Assembly (NCBI RefSeq): GCF_900141715.1
Contig: NZ_FQYK01000003.1
Coordinates: forward strand, 227,847-291,846
Reading direction: 5' to 3'
Length of the DNA stretch: 64,000 nucleotides
Origin: Algibacter luteus
GTDB taxonomy: Bacteria > Bacteroidota > Bacteroidia > Flavobacteriales > Flavobacteriaceae
Shown here: one piece after another, positions 1 to 8,409 of the stretch
Layout: every line of letters starts with the position of its first letter
Position numbering within the stretch: position 1 is the first letter of the stretch
Notes under the pieces: model-generated
The model's database searches: none
Told to the model about the DNA's origin: nothing
Seen by the model: only the letters and a program-made list of their open reading frames with translations
Program-made: the position numbers and the translations under genes

Positions 1-1147
1 CAAAACGTATAGCTCTGTAATTATTAGGGTTTGTAAGGTTTTGATCTCCAGTATTTAAATCACCTTGTCTGGCAATATATTTTCTATTAAAATAACCTGT
101 ATGTTCATAACCTGTACCAAACGTAGCATTATTTGCAGCTGCCCAAGCTTCAATATCTAAAATGGCAACATCTTTACGTAAATCGCCAGCTTCAAATGCA
201 TCAACAACTTCTTGCGTTGGTACATTAAAACTGAAACCCGAATCGAATAAAGGGCCTGTGTAATTTCTGATACCGTTAAATCCAACAGCAACGTTACCCT
301 CGCTACATTGTAAACAACCAAATCCTGCACCTTCAGCATCAGTATACTGTACTTCAAAAACCGACTCTATACCGTTTTCTCCATCATTTTCAAAAATAGT
401 GTCATAATCACTTACTAAATCATATGGTCCGTTTAAAATCAAATTATCTAAAACTGTAGCCGCAGGAGCAAATTTATTTTGATATAAATATGCTTTTCCT
501 AAAAGCGCCTGTGCAGAACCTTTAGTTGCTCTTCCAACTTGAGGTGCTGTATAATTTAAATTATTAATAGCGTACAATAAATCTGATTCAATTAATGCGT
601 AAACATCAGCCACTGGAGATCGCGGTATGCTAGTTTCGTCTCCTAATTGAAATCTTGTTTCTTTTAAAGGAATAGGACCAAACCATTTTACTAATTCAAA
701 ATAATAGTAAGCTCTTAAAAAACGCGTTTCACCTAATATAATTTCTTTTCCTTCAAAATCAGCTTTATCCTGAAATTCTAAGATAAAGTTTGCTCTATTA
801 ACTCCAGAATACATCCAATCCCATAGACTTTTTAATCCGTCATTTACTGGGGTATGTATCATGTCGTCAATTTGTTGCCAACTAATTACATCTGTTGCAC
901 TTTCGCCACCACACAAGGTGTTATCTGAAGCTATTTCACCTAAAATAACATTTAAGTAAGATGCTTGTAATAAATCGTATGCACCAACTAAAGCGTTATA
1001 ATAATCATCTTCAGAATTGAAATAACTTTCTGAATCAATGCTGTATCGTTCAACTTCCTCTAAATAATTGTCACTACAAGAGTATATGCCGAAAGCCAAT
1101 ACGCATACTACTAAACTTGCTAATATTTTATTTATATATATTTTCAT
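1..1147 (-). CDS. SusD/RagB-like outer-membrane lipoprotein (3' end cut off)
   Basis: The frame reads from an ATG at 1147 to the window edge for 382 codons without a stop, so the C-terminus is missing. It begins with a lipoprotein signal (MKIYINKILASLVV..., with a cysteine after GIYS) followed by NYLEE, the usual SusD N-terminus. Further on are the family-typical segments LWDWMYSGVNRANFIL, ETRFLRAYYYFELVKWFG and GSAQALLGKAYLYQ, which belong to the TPR-like scaffold. SusD proteins sit on the cell surface as a lid over the SusC barrel and bind the glycan. The gene starts 12 bp after the susC stop, so the two are co-transcribed. The substrate cannot be told from the sequence, and no glycoside hydrolase is visible on this side of the window. 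Confidence 0.95.
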   Translation of the reverse strand, partial: MKIYINKILASLVVCVLAFGIYSCSDNYLEEVERYSIDSESYFNSEDDYYNALVGAYDLLQASYLNVILGEIASDNTLCGGESATDVISWQQIDDMIHTPVNDGLKSLWDWMYSGVNRANFILEFQDKADFEGKEIILGETRFLRAYYYFELVKWFGPIPLKETRFQLGDETSIPRSPVADVYALIESDLLYAINNLNYTAPQVGRATKGSAQALLGKAYLYQNKFAPAATVLDNLILNGPYDLVSDYDTIFENDGENGIESVFEVQYTDAEGAGFGCLQCSEGNVAVGFNGIRNYTGPLFDSGFSFNVPTQEVVDAFEAGDLRKDVAILDIEAWAAANNATFGTGYEHTGYFNRKYIARQGDLNTGDQNLTNPNNYRAIRF

Positions 1148-1159
1148 CTTTTAAATATT

Positions 1160-4100
1160 TTATATTGATAAGTTTAAGCCTAAGATAAACTGTCTTGATA
1201 TTGGGTAGAACCCGTAATCTATACCTCCACCAATGGCGCTACCATTTGTAGCAGCTGGATCGTAACCGTTGTACTTAGTAAACGTAAACGCGTTATTAAC
1301 AGAAGCATATAAACGGAATTTACTGATACCTAATTTTTCAATAACATCACCTGGTAATGAATACCCTAATTGAATGTTTTGAATTCTTAAGAATGAAGAA
1401 TCTTCAACATAAAAATCTGAAAACAATTTGTTAGTTGTTGCTCCAACTGTTGCTCTTGGAACAGTATTACTTGACCCTTCACCGGTCCATCTGTTTAAAT
1501 ATAAATTTAAACGGTTTACATTAGGTTGGTCACGCTCATAATTACGAACTGTTTCTTTTCCTAATTCTGCATACATATAAGTTCCAAAATCGAAGTTTTT
1601 ATAATTAAAACTTAAATTAAGACCCATAATATAATCGGCTTGTGGTTTACCAAGATAAGTTCTATCTGCGATTGTAATTTCACCGTCGCCATTAACATCT
1701 ACGTAACGAATATCTCCAGGTGAAGCTGCAGACCCCAATCCTGTTTGTGATGGATGTGCATTAACTTCTGCTTGATTTTGGAAAATTCCATCTGATTTAA
1801 GTCCGTAGAAATAACCAATTGGTTGTCCTACTTCCATTCTTGAAATAGCAGGCTGCCCAACACTAAAAGAACCACCTTCTGATATAATATCGTTACTTAC
1901 TGCCGTAACTTCACCATCAATTTTTGTAGCATTATAACTAATTCCGAAAGAAACATCATCAGAGAAAGAATGTTTGTAATTTAGAAAAAGCTCAAGACCT
2001 TTATTTCTTGTTGTACCTGCATTAACTGTTGGTAAACCGGCTCCTGGTGCGCTTGCACCTAAGATTCCTGAAACTGGAAAGCCTCCAATTAATAAATCAT
2101 TTCTATCTTCAACAAAATAATCGGCTACAATCTCTAATTTATTATCAAATAAATTAATATCCAAACCAATATCTAGTTTTTCAGCTGTTTCCCAAGTTGC
2201 ATCTGCATTTGGTAATCTACCGTTAGCTGTACCTGTTATTAAAGCACCATCAAAAACATAGGTTGCTTCACCACTTAATAAAGCTCTATATAAATCGTCT
2301 CCAACATTATTACCTAATGTACCATAACTTGCTCTAAGTTTTAACAAGTTTATAGTTTCAGAATCTTTTAAGAAATTTTCTTCTGAAAGTTTCCAACCAG
2401 CCGTAGCCGATGAGAAATAATCAATTCTATTTTCAGGAGCGAAATCTGAAGATCCATCACGACGAATCATCGCAGATAATAAATACTTGCTTTTATAATC
2501 GTATTGTACTCTTCCAAAAAATGAAGATAACCTTGAATCATAAATAAAAGAACCTGTAGTTTTCGCTTCACTTAATCCGTTTGCTAAAGAAATATCAGCA
2601 AATTCCCAAGAGTTATTAGGCACATCAAAACCTGTTGCGCTAATATTATCTCCCCAAGCACGCTGTGCACTTGTACCTAATGTGAATGATGTGTTATGAT
2701 CTTCCGCAAAAACCTTATTATAAGTGGCGAAAGTATCCCAAGTATAAGAATTATTTGCGTTTTTAGATTGGTTTACACTACTTCTATCTGTATTAAATAC
2801 TTTACCTGAACCGTAATTTACAATTGGGCTAAAAGATTTTCCAGTATCGTTATAAGCTTTTAAACCAACTCGAGAAGTTATTTTAAATCCTTCAAATGCT
2901 TCATATTCTAATTGAAAAGTACCCTCGATAGAACTACCGTTATATTCATTATACGTATTTGCTATTTGAGATATTGGATTAACCACTTCATTTCCTAAAA
3001 ATCCAGATGTATCTTGTTGATCTAAGCTGTATGTAGGAGCGTAGTTAAGCGCGTTGAACAATGGTGTACCTAAAGCGTTCTCACCAATACTTCTTCTATT
3101 TTGGTTAAAGTAGTTAGCTGAAGTTGTGAACTTTAATTTATCTGAAAGTTCAAAAGTAAGCTTCACTTTAGCATTTGCTCTCTGAAAGTTTGATTTATCA
3201 CTAGCAACGATACCATCTTGTTCTAAAATAGAACCACCAAAGTAATACGTACTTTTTTCTCCACCACCAGTTACCGATAAACTGTGATTTGTTATTGGAG
3301 CTGTATCAAATAATTCGTTTTGCCAATCTACACCTGTACCTAAACCGCTTACATTAGGAAAAGGCAATGTCTGACCATTTGCCGCGTAGCTTTCGTTAAG
3401 AATTAAAGCATACTCTGTAGCGTTTAAATACGGTAACTCACGCGTTGTTTCTTGAACTCCAGTATACCCACTATAACTAATTCTAGCTTTAGAGTTTTTC
3501 TTACCGGTTTTAGTAGTCACTAAAACAACACCATTCGCACCCTCAATACCATAAATGGCTGCTTGGGCATCCTTCAGTATCGAGAAGGTTTCAATATCAC
3601 TTGGGTTGATAGAGTTTAAATCTCCTTTATAACCATCAATAATGATTAAAGGACCATTATCACCATTAGAACTTACACCTCTAATTAATATATTAAATCC
3701 TCCACCAGGAGAACCAGAAGGTGCAGTTACTGAAACCCCCGCGGATGTTCCTTGTAATGCCTGTGCTGCATCAATTGGCCTTAACTCTTCTAGAGTTGCT
3801 GCGCTTACAATGGATACCGCACCCGTAACGTCTTTCTTTTTCTGTGTACCATAACCAACAACTACAACCTCATCTAATTGAGCTAAATCTTCTCGTAATT
3901 GAATAGTTAATTTTTTACTGTCTGTAATTACAATATCTCGTGTTACATAACCTATGTAACTAATAGATATTGTAGATCCTGTCTCTACCCCTGCTAAGAC
4001 AAAGTTACCATCAAAATCTGTTGTGGTTCCTTTGGAGGTGTTCTTAACAATGATATTCGCCCCAGGAATTGGAAACCCTGTTTCATCCTGAACATTTCCG

Positions 4101-4174
4101 CTTATCTCTATATTCTGTGCTCCAGAATAAGTTATAAAGAATAAAGCTAAAATTTTAAATAGCGTGTGTCTCAT
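1160..4174 (-). CDS. SusC/RagA family TonB-linked outer membrane protein
   Basis: This 1004-residue protein has the full SusC layout. A signal peptide ends near AQ at residues 19-20. A carboxypeptidase-D-like regulatory domain follows (about 22-95, ISGNVQDETGFPIPGANI). The TonB box lies around DEVVVVGYGTQKK (101-113), the plug domain extends to about 222 (LIIIDG, SILKDAQAAIYG, GANGVVLVTTK), and the remainder is a 22-strand barrel ending in LGLNLSI. It imports oligosaccharides or similar ligands using TonB energy, with the SusD lipoprotein encoded 12 bp downstream. A sensor-regulator gene lies 229 bp upstream on the same strand and is the likely local controller. No TAnnTTTG promoter was found in that gap, but a strong hairpin was. 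Confidence 0.96.
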   Translation of the reverse strand: MRHTLFKILALFFITYSGAQNIEISGNVQDETGFPIPGANIIVKNTSKGTTTDFDGNFVLAGVETGSTISISYIGYVTRDIVITDSKKLTIQLREDLAQLDEVVVVGYGTQKKKDVTGAVSIVSAATLEELRPIDAAQALQGTSAGVSVTAPSGSPGGGFNILIRGVSSNGDNGPLIIIDGYKGDLNSINPSDIETFSILKDAQAAIYGIEGANGVVLVTTKTGKKNSKARISYSGYTGVQETTRELPYLNATEYALILNESYAANGQTLPFPNVSGLGTGVDWQNELFDTAPITNHSLSVTGGGEKSTYYFGGSILEQDGIVASDKSNFQRANAKVKLTFELSDKLKFTTSANYFNQNRRSIGENALGTPLFNALNYAPTYSLDQQDTSGFLGNEVVNPISQIANTYNEYNGSSIEGTFQLEYEAFEGFKITSRVGLKAYNDTGKSFSPIVNYGSGKVFNTDRSSVNQSKNANNSYTWDTFATYNKVFAEDHNTSFTLGTSAQRAWGDNISATGFDVPNNSWEFADISLANGLSEAKTTGSFIYDSRLSSFFGRVQYDYKSKYLLSAMIRRDGSSDFAPENRIDYFSSATAGWKLSEENFLKDSETINLLKLRASYGTLGNNVGDDLYRALLSGEATYVFDGALITGTANGRLPNADATWETAEKLDIGLDINLFDNKLEIVADYFVEDRNDLLIGGFPVSGILGASAPGAGLPTVNAGTTRNKGLELFLNYKHSFSDDVSFGISYNATKIDGEVTAVSNDIISEGGSFSVGQPAISRMEVGQPIGYFYGLKSDGIFQNQAEVNAHPSQTGLGSAASPGDIRYVDVNGDGEITIADRTYLGKPQADYIMGLNLSFNYKNFDFGTYMYAELGKETVRNYERDQPNVNRLNLYLNRWTGEGSSNTVPRATVGATTNKLFSDFYVEDSSFLRIQNIQLGYSLPGDVIEKLGISKFRLYASVNNAFTFTKYNGYDPAATNGSAIGGGIDYGFYPISRQFILGLNLSI

Positions 4175-4334
4175 AAATTTGTTAGTTTTTGTTTTAAGTA
4201 AATCTAGCTATTGATTTTGAAGTATTAGCATTTTCCACCTCAACAAAAAACATACACCATAAAAAAAACTAAATTATATTATCAAATTGATAAATTCCAG
4301 TCTATTTCCTTGTGTTTATGGGGATTGAGCAATT

Positions 4335-4370
4335 CACCAACAATACAACAAACCATGTTGTGTTGTGGTG
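4335..4370. repeat. Inverted repeat between regulator and susC
   Basis: The arm at 4335-4350 (CACCAACAATACAACA) pairs with 4356-4370 (TGTTGTGTTGTGGTG), with one bulge and one mismatch over about 15 bp and a 5-nt loop (AACCA). It starts 34 bp into the minus-strand intergenic region after the regulator stop and lies about 160 bp upstream of the susC start. No T-run follows on the minus strand, so an intrinsic terminator is not clear. It may instead be an operator dyad or an mRNA leader hairpin of susCD. Confidence 0.7.
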
Positions 4371-4403
4371 TTGTATAGGTAATTAACGGGTGTGTTGTAG
4401 AAT

Positions 4404-7217
4404 TTAAATTTCTAGAATATAGTCTGTCAAGCTAGATTCGTGGGGTAATTCCATTTTCTTCCTTAATCTGTAGCGTTTAACCTCAACGCTTCTTGAGGAG
4501 ATATTTAATAATGGTGCTATTTCTTTTGATGATAAATTTAATCGTAAATAAGCACATAAACGTAAATCATTTGAGGTTAGACTAGGGTGAAGCGTTTTAA
4601 TCTTTTTAAGAAAATCTTTATCTGCATTATTAAAGGCTTCTTGGAACAAATTCCAATCGTCTGTATTATTAAGGTTTCTATCTATGATTTTAATAACACT
4701 ATTTAAGTTTTTATTCCCTTGTGCTGCTTCCAATTCTTTCTTAATAGTATTTAAAAACTGATTTTTCTTAATTAGATTCATGGTAGAAGCAGCTAATTCT
4801 CTGTTTTTATTCTCGATATTTTCTTTGAGTTTTTCATTTTTAAAACGCATCAATTGTTGCTTGTTTTCTAATTCCTTTAACTCAAATTCTCTTGTTGTTT
4901 TTAACATTAACCGTTCCCTTTGTTTTCTATAATAGCGTTTATAAATGTTATGCATTAATAGCGAGAATAATAATATTGACAAAGCATATACGGCAATTGC
5001 TAAATTAGATAAAAACCAAGGTCTGGCAATTTCAAAAGTATAGGTCTCTGTATTGTTAGATACCTGATTACCAACCTTACCCATAACACTAAAGGTATAT
5101 TTTCCATGCGGTAGGTTTTCAAAATACACACTACCATTCAATGTCCAATCGCTCCATTCATTATAAATACCTTCTAGTTGATATCTGTATTCTGGCCTCT
5201 GTGTTTTTAAAAACTCTGAAATACTATAAGAAATACTTAAATTATTCTCTTGGTTTTTAAATTTTCCTGGATGCTTCAAATTAACTAACCTAATAGTATC
5301 ATGATGTTTAGATTGACTAATTGAAATTTGGTTAATATTAATCTTATGATCAAAACTGTTAATCATACTTAAATCAAAAATAATATAACCTGTTGTGGTT
5401 CCTAAAAGGTGATTCTCATCGGCAATGTGAACTATGTTTTCAAAACCAACAACATCTTTTCTAACATCTACAGGAAAATGAATAGAGTTTATTTCTTTAT
5501 CACCGCTCAATTTGGAAGTAGTCATGTAATTAATTCCATCCGATGAAAAACTCCAAAGTTTGTTGGTAACTTCATCCGAAACCAATTTTCCGGAAGTAAA
5601 TTTATCAATGTTTATTAATTTACTTAATAAAGAATCTTTTTCGAATTTGTTCTTAGATGTGTCATATTTATATACACCATTTTTACTCGAGTATAATACC
5701 TCATTGTTGTGTTTCGTTAAGCTAGAATAGAGGCCTTTTTTAAGCAAACTATCAAGCTTATAAGAAGTAACCGTTTCAAGATCATTGCTAATCTGCAATT
5801 TAAACACACCTTTATATTCATGATTTACAAAAACTTGGTTGTTATTTAAAAACTCAAAATACCTGCTAGAAATGTTAAAACCTTTAATCTTGTTTCTGAG
5901 TTGCCAAGTTCCAGATTTTTTATGTAAAACATGTAAACCCGTATAATTTCCTTGTACCAATAAATTACTTTGGTTATCAAAAGATTTAATTTGCCATGTT
6001 CCAGGAATATCAGAAATCAATTTTGCTTGATTGTTTTTCACTAAAAACGTACCCATATTATGGCCACAGAAAAGCTCATTGTTAAAAACTTCAATGCACC
6101 ATATTTGTCCTTGTGTACCTTCTATAAATTTAAAACTATCATTACTATTTAAAGGTTTATAGTACAGGCCTTGATTTGTTCCTAGGTATAAAAAGTTATT
6201 GTAAACTGCCGAAGTATAAACACTACCAATTTTTCCATTATTATCATGAAAAATAAGATAAGGCGATTTAATGTTTATACAATTAATGCCGTTATCCAAT
6301 CCCAGCCAAATATTACTATCAATATCTTCATGAAGCGATAAAACTGTGTTATTACTTAAACCATCTGATTGATTTATTCTATAATTAATCTCTCCATTTT
6401 TTGTTAAATGAATTATACCATCTGAAATAGTACCAAGCACAAAACTATTATCGCGTAATTTAATACTACAAAAAACACTTACACTTTTTAATGCACTTCG
6501 CGCAGGTATATTCCATGGTGATACACCTTCACTATTTAAAATATAAAATCCATTGTCTTGGGTAAGGACTAATAATCCTTCGTTTAGACTAAAAACATTA
6601 ACAATAACATTGTTTTTGATTATTGCGTCTTCAGATACTAAGACATCTTTTCCGTTTTCAATTTTAAATAATCCATTGTTTAGATTCTGAAAATATAAGT
6701 TTTCATCAACCTTAAAAAGTCTTGAAAGAACAGTTTTTGAATTTATGATATTGTACGACTGTTTTATTCTATCATAGATTATGATGCGATTTAAAGATTG
6801 AAACAATACCCAGTTTTCTAAACTATGAATATTCCAAAACTCTTCATCTACAATAAATTCAATATCTAACTCTTGAGATAGCGAAGTATAATTTAAAACA
6901 CCAAAATCATCCTTTTTCCAATATCCGAATTGATGAAAACTTCCAGTATAAATTAATGAGTCTACAACTTTTACGCAACGTAGAATAGTTTCGTTAGGAG
7001 ATGGATATAAATTCCATTTAGCCCCATTATACTCTAATAATCCTTTATTATTAGCAACATAAATATAACGATCATCAGATTGTGAAACGGACCAATTTTG
7101 AGATTCGGCACCATAATCATCTGGATTAAAAATACTAATTGGAGGTCTTTCTTGAGCCTGAATAGACAAAGAAAGCCAGAATACCAGAAAACAAACTAAA
7201 CAATTAAGAATTTTCAA
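4404..7217 (-). CDS. Periplasmic propeller / Y_Y_Y / LuxR-type one-component transcriptional regulator
   Basis: This 937-residue protein has a signal peptide (MKILNCLVCFLVFW..., to about residue 21). A long two-component-regulator-type beta-propeller follows (about 35-660, with blades such as IWLGLDNGI and LYLGTNQGL). A Y_Y_Y domain lies near 665-732 (EYRYQLEGIYNEWSDW), then one membrane helix near 736-758, a coiled coil (about 765-830), and a C-terminal LuxR/GerE helix-turn-helix (about 878-935, LTSNDLRLCAYLRLNLSSKEIAPLL). There is no histidine kinase or receiver domain, so signal sensing in the periplasm and DNA binding in the cytoplasm occur in one chain. The gene lies directly upstream of susCD on the same strand, which suggests that it controls them. 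The family role is known only in outline and the ligand is unknown. Confidence 0.85.
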   Translation of the reverse strand: MKILNCLVCFLVFWLSLSIQAQERPPISIFNPDDYGAESQNWSVSQSDDRYIYVANNKGLLEYNGAKWNLYPSPNETILRCVKVVDSLIYTGSFHQFGYWKKDDFGVLNYTSLSQELDIEFIVDEEFWNIHSLENWVLFQSLNRIIIYDRIKQSYNIINSKTVLSRLFKVDENLYFQNLNNGLFKIENGKDVLVSEDAIIKNNVIVNVFSLNEGLLVLTQDNGFYILNSEGVSPWNIPARSALKSVSVFCSIKLRDNSFVLGTISDGIIHLTKNGEINYRINQSDGLSNNTVLSLHEDIDSNIWLGLDNGINCINIKSPYLIFHDNNGKIGSVYTSAVYNNFLYLGTNQGLYYKPLNSNDSFKFIEGTQGQIWCIEVFNNELFCGHNMGTFLVKNNQAKLISDIPGTWQIKSFDNQSNLLVQGNYTGLHVLHKKSGTWQLRNKIKGFNISSRYFEFLNNNQVFVNHEYKGVFKLQISNDLETVTSYKLDSLLKKGLYSSLTKHNNEVLYSSKNGVYKYDTSKNKFEKDSLLSKLINIDKFTSGKLVSDEVTNKLWSFSSDGINYMTTSKLSGDKEINSIHFPVDVRKDVVGFENIVHIADENHLLGTTTGYIIFDLSMINSFDHKININQISISQSKHHDTIRLVNLKHPGKFKNQENNLSISYSISEFLKTQRPEYRYQLEGIYNEWSDWTLNGSVYFENLPHGKYTFSVMGKVGNQVSNNTETYTFEIARPWFLSNLAIAVYALSILLFSLLMHNIYKRYYRKQRERLMLKTTREFELKELENKQQLMRFKNEKLKENIENKNRELAASTMNLIKKNQFLNTIKKELEAAQGNKNLNSVIKIIDRNLNNTDDWNLFQEAFNNADKDFLKKIKTLHPSLTSNDLRLCAYLRLNLSSKEIAPLLNISSRSVEVKRYRLRKKMELPHESSLTDYILEI

Positions 7218-7234
7218 AACTTACAATTTTGTTT

Positions 7235-7250
7235 AGGTACTAAGGTACTA
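7235..7250. repeat. Tandem 8-bp direct repeat upstream of the regulator
   Basis: AGGTACTA occurs twice in a row, beginning 18 bp upstream of the regulator start codon. On the minus strand it reads TAGTACCT twice and contains TACCTTAG, one mismatch from the TAnnTTTG promoter element. It could be a promoter or a repeated operator half-site. The short length makes chance possible. Confidence 0.4.
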
Positions 7251-7315
7251 AAAATGGGCTATAAAAACACTTATGTATGGTTAGTGTTTGGTTTATTTTG
7301 GAAATAGAAGATAGT

Positions 7316-7993
7316 TTATTCTTTTAATATATTAATTTTCCCACCTAAAACTCTACTTTCATCAATTTGTTCTGGATTACCATAAATATATATATTTCCA
7401 CCAGCGCGCACTTTTGCAACTACTTTTTTACTAGCATTGATATTCGCATTTCCTGCAATCCTTATTGATACCTCCGATGTTTTAGTTTTTAAACCCTTCC
7501 CATCGTAATCGCCACCCGTGTAGATTGAAACGTCTTGGTTAACAGCAATCCCTGAAGTTATAATATTAGCTCCAGTTACAGCTCTTACATTAACATATTT
7601 CGTGTCTATTTTTACATCAATTTTTCCGCCTTCTTGTGCGTTTAAATCGATTTCGAATTGTTTTATAACATCTTTTGAATGAATATAAGCGCCTTCATTA
7701 GCATCAAGAATATCAAAAGATGTGTAATAAAGTTTCACTTTTGTATTGTTACCATCAAAAGCTTCTTCTAGTTTCATTTTTATTTTTAGTGTGCCATTTT
7801 TATTGTTCACTAAAACATCTTCAGTATTTTTTCCAGTAATGATTACTTTGTTTACATCTGCTTTTATAAGCTCCACTTCAATGAGATCGTAAACTTTTAA
7901 TTCGCTAAATTCTCCAATTTCCTTTTCGATTGGATGTTGTGCAAAACAAGTGATTGATATAAAAAGTACTAGAATATGAGCTAAGGTTTTCAT
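7316..7993 (-). CDS. Secreted GIN-domain (DUF2807) protein
   Basis: This 225-residue protein starts with a clear signal peptide (MKTLAHILVLFISITCFAQ). The rest matches the putative auto-transporter adhesin head GIN pattern: an opening IGEFSELKVYDLIEVEL, a repetitive beta-helix of short strands (GAYIHSKDV, GGKIDVKID, GANIITSGI, GGDYDGKGL), and an ending with GGNIYIYGNPE. Such proteins are exported single-domain beta-helices common in Bacteroidota. Their biochemical role is unknown. It lies 98 bp upstream of the regulator gene on the same strand and 80 bp downstream of the broken ybjQ gene. It could belong to either unit. Confidence 0.85.
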   Translation of the reverse strand: MKTLAHILVLFISITCFAQHPIEKEIGEFSELKVYDLIEVELIKADVNKVIITGKNTEDVLVNNKNGTLKIKMKLEEAFDGNNTKVKLYYTSFDILDANEGAYIHSKDVIKQFEIDLNAQEGGKIDVKIDTKYVNVRAVTGANIITSGIAVNQDVSIYTGGDYDGKGLKTKTSEVSIRIAGNANINASKKVVAKVRAGGNIYIYGNPEQIDESRVLGGKINILKE

Positions 7994-8073
7994 TAAATAT
8001 ATTTTTCAATTACAACGTAAAACTATCAAGATTTATTCCTTTAGCTATTTACTTTATGAAAAGATTAAGAATG

Positions 8074-8366
8074 TTAAACAACTTTTACAGCAGTACCTGT
8101 TACAGAAACAAAAAAATAAGAGCCCGCTTCGGTTTCCATATCTAATTGAATTCCAACAATAGCATTGGCTTTTAAATTTATAGCATTTGCTTTTAAATTT
8201 TGAAAAGCCTCTTCTTTAGCTTTATAATAATATCTGAAATCATATTCATATTCTTTTCAGTTTTGAATGAAAATGACGTCTTGATATTACTTGAAACTCC
8301 TGTAACTATACCTAAATAATTCTCTATTTTATGTCCTTCAATAGAGTTTGTTGTAGTTAGAATCAT
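8074..8366 (-). pseudogene. YbjQ/UPF0145 family protein, single-base frameshift
   Basis: The ATG at 8366 opens MILTTTNSIEGHKIENYLGI, the start typical of YbjQ (UPF0145, heavy-metal-binding DUF74 fold, a pentamer-forming domain of unclear function). After residue K38 the frame runs into a wrong ending. The other frame continues with KEYEYDFRYYYKAKEEAF, then ANAIVGIQLDME and FVSVTGTAVKVV, and stops at 8074, which is the expected YbjQ C-terminus. Adding one base to the T run at 8254-8257 (A run in the mRNA) would restore an intact 97-residue protein. It is either a real frameshift or a homopolymer sequencing error. It lies 43 bp downstream of RNase R on the same strand. Confidence 0.85.
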
Positions 8367-8409
8367 TGTTAAACCAATTTTTAATAAGAGTAAAAACAAT
8401 TAGTTATTC

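Noticed and set aside
157-357. 66-codon open frame on the minus strand
   Set aside because: It lies inside the SusD coding region in another frame. The SusD frame is continuous from 1147 to the window edge with clear family motifs.
8193-8399. A separate 68-residue protein starting MFLLLLKIGL
   Set aside because: Its first part is the N-terminus of the frameshifted ybjQ gene, and its end is an out-of-frame tail. The true start is the ATG at 8366.
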